NCBI GenBank assembly: GCA_023428065.1
Contig: JAEYZI010000070.1
Location: 1 to 13,881 of the forward strand
Reading direction: 5' to 3'
DNA length: 13,881 nucleotides
Source of the DNA: Actinomycetes bacterium
GTDB taxonomy: Bacteria > Actinomycetota > Actinomycetes > Actinomycetales > Microbacteriaceae
Under the pieces are notes generated by a model that was not told the origin of the DNA, searched no databases, and saw only the letters and a list, made by a program, of their open reading frames with translations. Below are positions 6,648 to 12,703 of this stretch, in pieces (positions within the stretch are counted from its first letter, which is position 1; each line of letters begins with the position of its first letter). The position numbers were made by a program, and so were the translations under genes.

Positions 6648-7967
6648 TCACTGCGGGTCGCCTCCGAGCTGACCGACCGCGGGGATCGGGCCGCCGTCGT
6701 CGGCGCCCGTCTTCCGCAGGCGGGCGATGAAGTTGCCGAGGTGGTAGATCACGAGTGCCGCGGCCGTCGCGAGCACGATCGCGCCGAGCTCGAAACCGCC
6801 GAAGGTCATCGTGAAGCCGGCGATCGCCATGACGAGCGCCACGGCACCCGTGTACTGGTTGACGGGCCGCGAGAAGTCCACGCGGTTGTCGACCCAGATC
6901 TTGATGCCGATGATGCCGATGAGACCGTAGAGCGCGGTCGTCGCCCCGCCGAGCACACCGGCCGGGATCGAGTTGAACAGCGCCCCGACCTTCGGGGAGA
7001 GGCTCAGCAGGATCGCGGTGAGACCCGCCACCCAGTAGGCCGCCGTCGAGTACACGCGGGTGGCCGCCATGACGCCGATGTTCTCGCCGTAGGTCGTGGT
7101 GCCCGATCCGCCGAAGAGGCCCGCGACGGTCGTCGCGACACCGTCGGCGATGAGGGCCTTGCCGGTCGACGCGTTGACGGACGTGTCCGTCATGGCCGCG
7201 ACGGCGCGCACGTGCCCCACGTTCTCGGCGATGAGCACGAGCACGACGGGCAGGAACATCGCGATCGCCGACCAGGTGCCGGCCGAGGCGAAGTCGGCGA
7301 TGTGGAAGGTCGGCAGCCCCACCCAGTCCGCCTCGCCGACGGCCGTGAGGTCGAGCTCGCCGAGGAGCGCCGCGGCCACGTAGCCGACGATGACGCCGAG
7401 GAAGATCGAGATGCGCCCGAGGAACCCGCGGAACAGCACGCTGAACAGGATGACCGCGGTGAGCGTGATGGCGGCCACGAGCGGCCCCTGCTGCACGTTC
7501 GACCAGGCGACCGGCGCGAGGTTGAAGCCGATGAGGGCGACGATCGCACCCGCCACCACGGGCGGCATGAGCTTGTCGATCCACCCGGTCCCGGTGACGT
7601 TGGCGATGACGCCGACGATCGCGAGCAGCACACCGACGGCCACGATGCCGGCGAGCGCCGACCCCATGCCCGCGGTCGCGGTCGCGGCCGTCACGGGGGC
7701 GATGAACGCGAACGAGGAGCCGAGGTAGCTGGGCAGCTTGTTGCGGGTGATGATGAGGAACAGCAGCGTTCCGACACCCGAGAACAGCAGGGTCGTCGGC
7801 ACCGGGAAGCCCGTGAGCACCGGCACGAGGAAGGTGGCGCCGAACATCGCGACGACGTGCTGCACGCCGATCGCGATCGTCGCCGGCCAGTTGAGCCGCT
7901 CGGACGGTGCGACGACCTTGCCCGGTTCGACGGTCCTGCCGTCGCCGTGTCGTGTCCAGAGTTCCAT
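6648..7967 (-). CDS. NCS2/nucleobase:cation symporter, UraA-type uracil (or xanthine) permease
   Basis: A 439-residue polytopic membrane protein with about 12-14 hydrophobic segments. NCS2 (NAT) landmarks are intact: IGVQH with Q36-H37 in the first helix, AENVGH (247-252, E248 and H252), and the GGSGTTTYGENIGVM segment (286-300, E295). E248, H252 and E295 correspond by motif to the uracil-binding residues of E. coli UraA (Glu241, His245, Glu290). The TTTYGENIG wording favours the uracil branch (UraA/PyrP/RutG) over xanthine/urate transporters. It takes up a nucleobase with protons across the cytoplasmic membrane. ATG 7967 is supported by GAGAGGAGA directly upstream (7979-7971). The alpha/beta hydrolase lies upstream on the same strand with a 103-bp gap containing two hairpins. 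No pyrimidine biosynthesis gene is adjacent. Confidence 0.93.
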   Translation of the reverse strand: MELWTRHGDGRTVEPGKVVAPSERLNWPATIAIGVQHVVAMFGATFLVPVLTGFPVPTTLLFSGVGTLLFLIITRNKLPSYLGSSFAFIAPVTAATATAGMGSALAGIVAVGVLLAIVGVIANVTGTGWIDKLMPPVVAGAIVALIGFNLAPVAWSNVQQGPLVAAITLTAVILFSVLFRGFLGRISIFLGVIVGYVAAALLGELDLTAVGEADWVGLPTFHIADFASAGTWSAIAMFLPVVLVLIAENVGHVRAVAAMTDTSVNASTGKALIADGVATTVAGLFGGSGTTTYGENIGVMAATRVYSTAAYWVAGLTAILLSLSPKVGALFNSIPAGVLGGATTALYGLIGIIGIKIWVDNRVDFSRPVNQYTGAVALVMAIAGFTMTFGGFELGAIVLATAAALVIYHLGNFIARLRKTGADDGGPIPAVGQLGGDPQ

Positions 7968-8070
7968 GGATCTCCTCTCACCGGCCCTCGATCGGGACGG
8001 GGCCGGATGGTGGTCGAGACGCGGGATCCGCGTCGCATGCCCCGCGCCGTTGCGAGGCCATCACGCGATG
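7968..8070 (-). promoter_or_regulatory. Structured 5' leader of the permease gene
   Basis: Read on the minus strand, the gap holds a perfect 7-bp hairpin (8034-8028 with 8024-8018, 3-nt loop) and a second 7-bp hairpin (8006-8000 with 7987-7981, 12-nt loop) ending right next to the Shine-Dalgarno (7979-7971). TAGCAT (8073-8068), starting in the hydrolase stop codon, could be a -10 that would give a leader of roughly 95 nt. No U tract follows either hairpin, so they need not be terminators. A regulatory leader is possible but unproven. Confidence 0.35.
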
Positions 8071-8958
8071 CTATCGAGCGGCGAGCGCGAGCTCCCTCAG
8101 CTGGCCGAGGATGTCGCGCGCGCCCTGGTCGAGCACCGAGATGTGGCCGCCGTCGGGCACGAGCGTGAGGCGCGCGTTCGGCAGCCGCTCGGCGAGCCAG
8201 GTCGCCGCGGCAACGGGCACGTTCGTGTCGGCGGTGCCGTGCCACACCGTCACCGGCACCTCGCTCGGCTCCGGTTCGAAGCCCCACGGCGACGCCACGA
8301 GTCGCATGTCGTCGCGCACCCCGTGCGTGCCGCCCCGCAGGGCGTCGGCGATGAAGGCGGCGAACGGCGCGGCCGCCTCCGGACGGTCCGCGATCGCACG
8401 GTCGGCGGGCGGCATCCCCTTGCCGGAGGCCGCGATCATCTTCGCCGGATCCTTGGCGCCCCAGCGCATGAACTTCAGGATCTGTGCGGTGAGCCCGGGG
8501 AAGCGCCGCGCCGCGACGAGCACCCGCGCGACGTCCTTCGCGCGCCCGTCGGCGAGACCGGGGATCTGCGCGGGGCCGGCACCGGAGACGATCGCGACGG
8601 CGGTGATCCGCGCGTGCAGGCGGTGCAGGCACGCGAGGGTCGAGCCCGCGCCGATCGAGTAGCCGAACAGGCCGAAGCGCTCGATGCCGAGCGCATCGGC
8701 GAACGCCGCGACGTCGTCGGCCCACTCGAGCATCGTGCGGCCGGGGCGAGGGTCGGAGCCGCCGACGCCCGGCCGGTCGATCGCGATGAGGCGGATGCCG
8801 GCCGCGCGCGCGTGCTCGTCGAGGCGGAAGAAGGCGGTCTCGAGCTTGCTGCTCGGCGCTCCGTGCGCGTGGATGACGGGCACCCCCGCAGGGTCGCCGA
8901 GGTCGAGGTAGGCGAGCCGGCGCCCGTCCGGCAGCGGCTGAGAGTGCTCGATCGTCAC
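8071..8958 (-). CDS. Alpha/beta-fold hydrolase
   Basis: A 295-residue cytosolic alpha/beta hydrolase. The elements are in order: HAHGAPSS (30-37, oxyanion hole after strand 3), IDRPGVGGSDP (60-70), the nucleophile elbow G99-Y-S101-I-G103, acid D244 in HGTADTNVP, and H272 in PDGGHISV, giving an intact S101-D244-H272 triad. A cap region lies between about residues 130 and 215. The GTG start at 8958-8956 is chosen because it begins VTIEHSQPLPDGRRLAYLD, the normal family N terminus, and is preceded by GAAGGA about 7 bases upstream. The frame extends further upstream without conserved sequence and into the LLM gene. Substrate unknown: esterase, epoxide hydrolase and haloalkane dehalogenase families share this fold, although Pro after His32-Gly33-Ala is not diagnostic. 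Confidence 0.9.
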   Translation of the reverse strand: MTIEHSQPLPDGRRLAYLDLGDPAGVPVIHAHGAPSSKLETAFFRLDEHARAAGIRLIAIDRPGVGGSDPRPGRTMLEWADDVAAFADALGIERFGLFGYSIGAGSTLACLHRLHARITAVAIVSGAGPAQIPGLADGRAKDVARVLVAARRFPGLTAQILKFMRWGAKDPAKMIAASGKGMPPADRAIADRPEAAAPFAAFIADALRGGTHGVRDDMRLVASPWGFEPEPSEVPVTVWHGTADTNVPVAAATWLAERLPNARLTLVPDGGHISVLDQGARDILGQLRELALAAR

Positions 8959-9054
8959 ACGACATCCTTCACACGAGACCAACCTCCCGACGCTATCGCA
9001 GCCCGGGAGCCCCGACGGACGCGAGCGCCCCGCGGCGCCCCCGCAGCGCCGGGA
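8959..9054 (-). promoter_or_regulatory. Hydrolase leader: RBS and -10 candidate
   Basis: On the minus strand GAAGGA is located about 7 bases before GTG 8958, and a TAGCGT -10-like hexamer lies at 8995-8990, which would give a leader of roughly 25 nt. The remainder (to 9054) is very GC-rich with no further motif I can support. Confidence 0.35.
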
Positions 9055-9082
9055 ATGACATCCCCGGCCGGGGGCGTTGGAT
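9055..9082 (+). promoter_or_regulatory. Promoter of the LLM oxidoreductase gene
   Basis: ATGACA at 9055-9060 matches TTGACA in five of six positions, and TTGGAT at 9077-9082 is a -10-like hexamer 16 bp downstream, 5 nt before GTG 9088. The spacer contains a perfect 12-bp palindrome, CCCCGGCCGGGG (9062-9073), which may be an operator or only GC-driven. Confidence 0.4.
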
Positions 9083-9087
9083 CCGAC

Positions 9088-10110
9088 GTGAAGAAGATCG
9101 GGTTCCTCTCGTTCGGACACTGGTCGGCGTCGCCCGGATCGCAGGCTCGTTCGGCATCCGACGTGCTCCTGCAGTCGATCGACCTCGCGGTCGCGGCGGA
9201 GGAGCTCGGCGCCGACGGCGCCTACTTCCGCGTCCACCACTACGCCCGCCAGCTCGCGAGCCCCTTCCCGCTGCTCGCCGCGGCCGGCGCCAAGACGAAC
9301 CGCATCGAGCTCGGCACGGGCGTCATCGACATGCGCTACGAGAACCCCCTGTACATGGCCGAGGATGCCGGAGCGGCCGACCTCATCGCGGGCGGTCGCC
9401 TGCAGCTCGGGGTCTCTCGCGGGTCACCCGAGTCGGTGATCGACGGGTGGCGCTACTTCGGCTACGAGCCGCCCGAGGGGATGACGATGGCCGACGTCGC
9501 CCGCTCCAACACCGAGGTGTTCCTGCAGGTCATCGACGGCGCACGGTTCGCCGAGCCGAACCCGCGTCCCATGTTCCCGAACCCGCATCCGGGCCCCCTC
9601 GGCATCGAGCCGCAATCGCCGGGCCTGCGCGACCGCATCTGGTGGGGTGCGGGATCCGACTCCACGGCCGTCTGGGCCGCCGAGCGCGGCATGAACCTCA
9701 TGAGCTCGACCCTCAAGGAGGACGAGTCGGGTGAGCCGTTCCACGTGCAGCAGCGCAAGCAGATCGAGCGCTTCCGCTCCGCGTGGGCGGAGGCGGGGCA
9801 CGAGCGCGAGCCGCGCGTCTCGGTGAGCCGCTCGATCTTCGCGCTCGTCGACGACCTCGACCGCCGCTACTTCGGGGGCGGGCGCGACGACGACGACCAG
9901 TTCGGTCAGCTCGACGATTACCGGGCCGTCTTCGGCCGCAGCTACGCCGCCGAGCCCGACGTGCTCGTCGAACAGTTGCGCGCCGACGAGGCGATCGCCG
10001 CGGCCGACACCCTGCTGCTCACGATCCCGAACCAGCTCGGCGTCGACTACAACGCGCACGTCATCGAGGCGATCCTCACCCACGTCGCCCCGGAGCTCGG
10101 CTGGCGCTGA
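9088..10110 (+). CDS. LLM class (luciferase-like) flavin-dependent oxidoreductase
   Basis: A 340-residue TIM-barrel flavin monooxygenase of the bacterial luciferase-like superfamily. Family features include KKIGFLSFGHW at the N terminus, LAVAAEELGADGAYFRVHHYARQLASPFPLLAAAGAKT (about 32-70, the barrel strand and loop with the YF-x-x-HH motif), IELGTGVIDMRYENPLYMAEDAGAADLIAGGRLQLGVSRGSPE (about 74-116), and a C-terminal region ending in IPNQLGVDYNAHVIEAI. Such enzymes use reduced FMN or F420; which cofactor is used here is not visible. GTG 9088 is preferred over the in-frame ATG 9055, because that ATG overlaps an apparent -35 and the residues between are not family-like. It has no nearby partner except a repressor gene with its own promoter 46 bp downstream. 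Confidence 0.9.
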   Translation: MKKIGFLSFGHWSASPGSQARSASDVLLQSIDLAVAAEELGADGAYFRVHHYARQLASPFPLLAAAGAKTNRIELGTGVIDMRYENPLYMAEDAGAADLIAGGRLQLGVSRGSPESVIDGWRYFGYEPPEGMTMADVARSNTEVFLQVIDGARFAEPNPRPMFPNPHPGPLGIEPQSPGLRDRIWWGAGSDSTAVWAAERGMNLMSSTLKEDESGEPFHVQQRKQIERFRSAWAEAGHEREPRVSVSRSIFALVDDLDRRYFGGGRDDDDQFGQLDDYRAVFGRSYAAEPDVLVEQLRADEAIAAADTLLLTIPNQLGVDYNAHVIEAILTHVAPELGWR

Positions 10111-10119
10111 CCCGGGGGC

Positions 10120-10148
10120 TTGTGCGCCGACCGTCGCGCGACTAACGT
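10120..10148 (+). promoter_or_regulatory. Leaderless promoter of the ArsR-SRPBCC operon
   Basis: TTGTGC (10120-10125) as -35, a 17-bp spacer and TAACGT (10143-10148) as -10, then 8 nt to ATG 10157. This is the best-formed promoter in the window, and there is no Shine-Dalgarno in the 8-nt gap. Confidence 0.65.
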
Positions 10149-10169
10149 GCAACCATATGGTTGTACGTT
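10144..10169. promoter_or_regulatory. 26-bp palindromic operator over the ArsR start codon
   Basis: A near-perfect dyad centred between 10156 and 10157, with 12 of 13 base pairs symmetric; the core CAACCATATGGTTG (10150-10163) is perfect. It covers the -10 box, the expected transcription start and the first four codons. ArsR-type winged-helix dimers bind such dyads, so this is the probable autorepression site. Confidence 0.7.
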
Positions 10170-10498
10170 CTGAACTCGCTGACGCGGAGATCGACGCGAT
10201 CTTCCGCGCACTCGCCGACGCCACGCGCCGGGACATCGTCGCGCGGGTCATCGAGCGGGAGCAGAGCGTCACCGAGCTCGCCGCACGCTACGCGATGAGT
10301 TTCGCGGCGGTGCAGAAGCACGTGGTCGTGCTCCAACGCGCATCCCTCGTCGCGAAGGAGCGCCGAGGCCGCGAGCAGATCGTGCGGCCGCGCCGGGAGG
10401 CGGTCGCGCGGGCGCGACAACTGCTCGACGACTACGAGCGGCTGTGGGGCGCGCGGATCGAACGGATGCAGGACATCCTCGAGGAAGGGAACGGATGA
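10157..10498 (+). CDS. ArsR-family winged-helix transcriptional repressor
   Basis: A 113-residue ArsR/SmtB-type regulator: IFRALADATRRDIVARV (about 14-30) is the typical first helix pair and SVTELAARYAMSFAAVQKHVVVLQRASLV (about 35-63) the helix-turn-helix with its recognition helix, followed by the wing at KERRGREQIV. No Cys metal-binding motif (CxC or similar) is present, so it is probably not a metal sensor. Members paired with SRPBCC genes often respond to small organic ligands or have no known inducer. ATG 10157 is fixed by the leaderless promoter and lies in the centre of a palindromic operator. Its stop codon overlaps the start of the SRPBCC gene, so the two form an autoregulated operon. 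Confidence 0.92.
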   Translation: MVVRSELADAEIDAIFRALADATRRDIVARVIEREQSVTELAARYAMSFAAVQKHVVVLQRASLVAKERRGREQIVRPRREAVARARQLLDDYERLWGARIERMQDILEEGNG

Positions 10499-10995
10499 TG
10501 GCGGAGATCAGCTCGGCGACGGACAGGGAGGCCCTCACCCTCACGGTGAGCGCCGAGTTCCCCGGCGTGACCGTGGAGCGGCTGTGGCGACTGTGGGCCG
10601 ACCGCGAGCAGCTGCAGCGGTGGTGGGGTCCTCCCGGCTGGCCCGCGACGTTCACGCGGCACGACTTCGACGTCCCCGGCCTCGCGATCTACTACATGCA
10701 GGGCCCGGAGGGCGACCGGCACTACGGCTGGTGGCGCTTCCTCGAGATCGCCGAACACGAGCGGCTGCGCATCGAGGACGGCTTCGGCGACGCCGAGGGC
10801 AACCCCGACCCCGAGATGCCCGATGCCGGCGAGATGGTCGTCGACTTCACGCCGACGGAGACCGGCGCACGGTTCTCGATTGTGTCGCGGTCCGCGTCCC
10901 TCGAGCAGCTCGAGGCCGTGCTCGCGATGGGCCAGGAGGAGGGGATGCGCCAGGCGCTCACGCAGGTCGACGCGATCCTCGCGGGCGACGCCTGA
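10495..10995 (+). CDS. SRPBCC domain protein (AHSA1/START-like)
   Basis: A 166-residue protein with an AHSA1-type SRPBCC fold: VSAEFPGVTVERLWRLWADREQLQRWWGPPGWPATF (about 17-52, with the RWWGP signature), HDFDVPGLAIYYMQGPEG, the WWRFLEIAEHERLRIEDGF strand/loop and a long C-terminal helix (GQEEGMRQALTQVDAIL). These domains form a hydrophobic pocket for lipophilic ligands; the ligand is unknown. Two start codons are in tandem (ATGATG at 10495-10500). I use 10495, which overlaps the repressor stop as ATGA and follows AGGAAGGG by about 6 bases; 10498 is equally possible and would shorten it by one residue. Genes of this kind commonly follow an ArsR-type regulator in Actinobacteria. It converges with the HIT gene. 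Confidence 0.9.
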   Translation: MMAEISSATDREALTLTVSAEFPGVTVERLWRLWADREQLQRWWGPPGWPATFTRHDFDVPGLAIYYMQGPEGDRHYGWWRFLEIAEHERLRIEDGFGDAEGNPDPEMPDAGEMVVDFTPTETGARFSIVSRSASLEQLEAVLAMGQEEGMRQALTQVDAILAGDA

Positions 10996-11024
10996 GCTCG
11001 GCCGGCGCCGACCCGTGCGGCGTC
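10987..11024. terminator. Inverted repeats between convergent SRPBCC and HIT genes
   Basis: GACGCC (10987-10992) and GGCGTC (11019-11024) form outer arms, and TCGGC (10998-11002) and GCCGA (11007-11011) an inner 5-bp stem with a 4-nt loop. The structure encloses the SRPBCC stop and ends in the HIT stop. It could act as a bidirectional terminator; there is no T tract. Confidence 0.35.
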
Positions 11025-11472
11025 ACGCCTCGAGGGCGGCGCGGATGCGGTCGGCCACGGCACGCGCGGCCGCCTCGTCGGCGTAGGGCCGACGCGGACC
11101 GAGCCAGAACCGCAGCCCGTCGCCCGTGCGCCGCGGGATGACGTGCTGGTGCAGGTGCGGCACGCTCTGGCTCACGACGTTGTTGACGAGCAGGAGCGAG
11201 CCGTCGGCCTCGCGCGCGCGCTCCACGGCCCGCTCGAGGCGCTGCAGCGCATCCACCCATTCGCTCGCGAGCCCGAGCGGCAGCTCGGCGAACGTGCGCA
11301 CGTGGACGGTCGGCACGAGCAGGGTGTGGCCGGAGAAGAGCGGCCGGGTGTCGAGGAAGGCGACCACGGCATCTGTGCGCAGCACCTCGAAGGCCGTCGC
11401 ACGCCCCGCGACGATCTCGCAGAAGACGCACGGGCGCGACTCCGCCCGACCCTCGCCCGCCGCGCGCTTCAC
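11023..11472 (-). CDS. HIT-family nucleotide hydrolase/transferase
   Basis: A 149-residue histidine-triad protein. C15-V-F-C18 with H49 is the typical zinc-binding set at the N terminus (CxFCEIVAG). The FSGHTLLVPTVHV strand follows and the catalytic triad is H106-L-H108-Q-H110 in VPHLHQHVIPR. Such proteins hydrolyse AMP-linked or dinucleoside substrates. The GTG start (11472-11470) overlaps the stop of the upstream DUF6512 gene as GTGA and is preceded by GGAGGA about 10 bases upstream, so translation is probably coupled. The same frame stays open far upstream, through the DUF6512 gene and the tRNA, but that is a shadow: family similarity begins at CVFCEIVAG. Specific substrate not determinable. 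Confidence 0.9.
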   Translation of the reverse strand: MKRAAGEGRAESRPCVFCEIVAGRATAFEVLRTDAVVAFLDTRPLFSGHTLLVPTVHVRTFAELPLGLASEWVDALQRLERAVERAREADGSLLLVNNVVSQSVPHLHQHVIPRRTGDGLRFWLGPRRPYADEAAARAVADRIRAALEA

Positions 11473-12065
11473 CGCGCGCCGTCCTCCGAGCGCGAGTCCG
11501 GTGCGCGCCGCGTGTGGAGGTCGGGATGCGCGTCCAGGCCGTAGGCGCGTGCGATCGGGTCGATGAACACGTCGGGCTCCTCCGGCGGATGCAGCGTGAA
11601 CCAGAGGAACGACGCGACGAGCGCCACGAGGAACGCGGCCGCCACGACGATCGTCGCCCAGCCCGCCGCGAGCTCCGTGAGCACGAGCACGAACACGGTC
11701 TGCGCGATCCCGATCACGAGGAGGAACACCGCGATGTCGAGCCCCAGCACGTTGCGGCGCGTGACGCGCTTGTAGAGGAAGACGAGTCCGATCATGCTCA
11801 CCGGCACGGCGTAGAGCGCGATCGTCGCCGCCGGCACGAACGAGAGCAGACGCCATCCGCCGGCCGCGAAGAGCACGAGCTGGAGCAGCGCGACGGGCCA
11901 CACCGCGATCTTGATGTGCTCCCAGTAGCTCTCGTTGACGGCGCCGAACACCGCCGCGATGCGGTTGTGGTGCGTCCAGTCGAAGAGGAAATGCAGGAGG
12001 CTCCCGAGGATGCCGAGCGGGAGGATCATCCACCAGCTCGTCGCGACGATCGCGTCCTCGGTCAT
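11469..12065 (-). CDS. DUF6512-family integral membrane protein
   Basis: A 198-residue membrane protein with five to six hydrophobic segments. The N-terminal SLLHFLFDWTHHNRIAAVF... followed by VNESYWEHIKI (residues about 23-52) matches the pattern I associate with DUF6512. Later segments include VFLLVIGIAQTVFVLVLT and IVVAAAFLVALVASFLWFTLHPP; the C-terminal 30 residues (DPIARAYGLDAHPDLH onward) are hydrophilic. Function of the family is unknown. ATG 12065 is supported by a TAGACT -10 box 6 nt upstream and no Shine-Dalgarno, a leaderless start. The stop overlaps the HIT gene start by four bases, making a two-gene unit. Confidence 0.82.
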   Translation of the reverse strand: MTEDAIVATSWWMILPLGILGSLLHFLFDWTHHNRIAAVFGAVNESYWEHIKIAVWPVALLQLVLFAAGGWRLLSFVPAATIALYAVPVSMIGLVFLYKRVTRRNVLGLDIAVFLLVIGIAQTVFVLVLTELAAGWATIVVAAAFLVALVASFLWFTLHPPEEPDVFIDPIARAYGLDAHPDLHTRRAPDSRSEDGAR

Positions 12066-12071
12066 GTCGCC

Positions 12072-12077
12072 AGTCTA
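12072..12077 (-). promoter_or_regulatory. -10 box of the DUF6512-HIT unit
   Basis: On the minus strand TAGACT is followed after 6 nt (GGCGAC) by the ATG at 12065. It matches TANNNT at leaderless spacing; no -35 is clear in the GC-rich sequence upstream (to the tRNA 3' end at 12149). Confidence 0.5.
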
Positions 12078-12148
12078 GGAGCGGCGGGACGAGCGGCCCC
12101 CGGGCGGCCCTGGCCGGGCGACCAGCGGACGGCTCGATGAGTTCTCGG

Positions 12149-12221
12149 TGGATCTGAGGGGACTCGAACCCCTGACCCCCTGCATGCCATGCAGGTGCGC
12201 TACCAGCTGCGCCACAGACCC
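12149..12221 (-). tRNA. tRNA-Ala (anticodon GGC)
   Basis: A 73-nt cloverleaf on the minus strand. Acceptor GGGTCTG (12221-12215) pairs with CAGATCC (12156-12150), discriminator A at 12149. The D arm contains AGCTGGTAGC, the anticodon stem CCTGC/GCAGG encloses loop ATGGCAT with anticodon GGC (12188-12186), and the T arm is GGGG-TTCGAGT-CCCC-type. The 3' CCA is only partly encoded (CC followed by G). It reads GCC/GCU alanine codons. It lies 78 bp downstream of rsfS on the same strand. Confidence 0.95.
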
Positions 12222-12299
12222 GTGGTGTCGCTCCGAGGAGACAACTCGTCAAGCTTACAACATCGCGGATGCGCCGATGAACGCCGGGCGCGACGGACC
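12222..12299 (-). promoter_or_regulatory. Upstream region of tRNA-Ala
   Basis: On the minus strand TAAGCT (12257-12252) is a TANNNT hexamer that would start transcription about 24 nt before the tRNA 5' end. A TTGACG partly overlaps it but has no -10 at 17 bp. Alternatively the tRNA may be read from the rsfS transcript. This A/T-richer patch is the only visible promoter-like sequence in the gap. Confidence 0.3.
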
Positions 12300-12674
12300 T
12301 CAGCCGCGGTCGTGCGCGGGCAGCTCGAGGTCGATGACGGGCGCGTCCTTCCACAGGCGCTCGAGCGAGTAGAAGAGGCGCTCCTCCTCGTGGAAGACGT
12401 GCACCACGATGTCGCCGAAGTCGAGCAGCACCCAGCGCCCCTCGCTGCGGCCCTCGCGCCGCAGCGGCTTCGCACCCGCCTCGATGAGCGCATCCTCGAC
12501 GGCGCCCGCGATCGCGAGCACGTTGCGCTCGTTGTCGCCCGAGGCGAGCAGGAACGCGTCGGTGAGCGGGAGCGGACCCGACACGTCGAGGGCGACGAGG
12601 TCCTCGGCCTTCTTGGCGTCGGCGGCGTGGGCGGCGATGCGCACGAGTTCGCGCGCGCGTTCGGATGCGGTCAC
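12300..12674 (-). CDS. rsfS: Ribosome silencing factor RsfS (YbeB/Iojap)
   Basis: A 124-residue RsfS. The family core is complete: AADAKKAEDLVALDVSGPLPLTDAFLLASGDNERNVLAIAGAVEDAL (about 17-63) and GRWVLLDFGDIVVHVFHEEERLFYSLERLW (about 79-108). RsfS binds ribosomal protein uL14 (L14) on the 50S subunit and blocks joining with 30S, lowering translation when nutrients are limiting. The start is a GTG at 12674-12672 (coding Met-Thr-Ala-Ser); a GGAAG about 13 bases upstream is a weak Shine-Dalgarno. The upstream gene ends 29 bp before it on the same strand, so rsfS is probably transcribed with it and, beyond the edge, with nadD, as in related actinobacteria (inference). Confidence in identity is high. 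Confidence 0.95.
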   Translation of the reverse strand: MTASERARELVRIAAHAADAKKAEDLVALDVSGPLPLTDAFLLASGDNERNVLAIAGAVEDALIEAGAKPLRREGRSEGRWVLLDFGDIVVHVFHEEERLFYSLERLWKDAPVIDLELPAHDRG

Positions 12675-12703
12675 TGAGGGGTGTTCTTCCAGGTCACGGG
12701 CCG

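Noticed and set aside
9062..9073. Palindrome CCCCGGCCGGGG as a proven operator
   Set aside because: Pure G/C dyads of this size arise readily at this base composition; kept only as a note in the promoter entry.
7738..9087. A long N-terminal extension of the LLM oxidoreductase
   Set aside because: It is antisense to the permease and hydrolase genes and shows no family-like sequence before about residue VKKIGF.
12179..12195. Perfect inverted repeat in the tRNA as an integration site
   Set aside because: It is the anticodon arm of tRNA-Ala(GGC), whose loop bases happen to be complementary. No integrase gene or duplicated tRNA end is present.
11023..12354. A 443-residue fusion of HIT with an N-terminal domain
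   Set aside because: The upstream part crosses the tRNA gene and the DUF6512 gene in another frame; HIT similarity starts only after GTG 11472.
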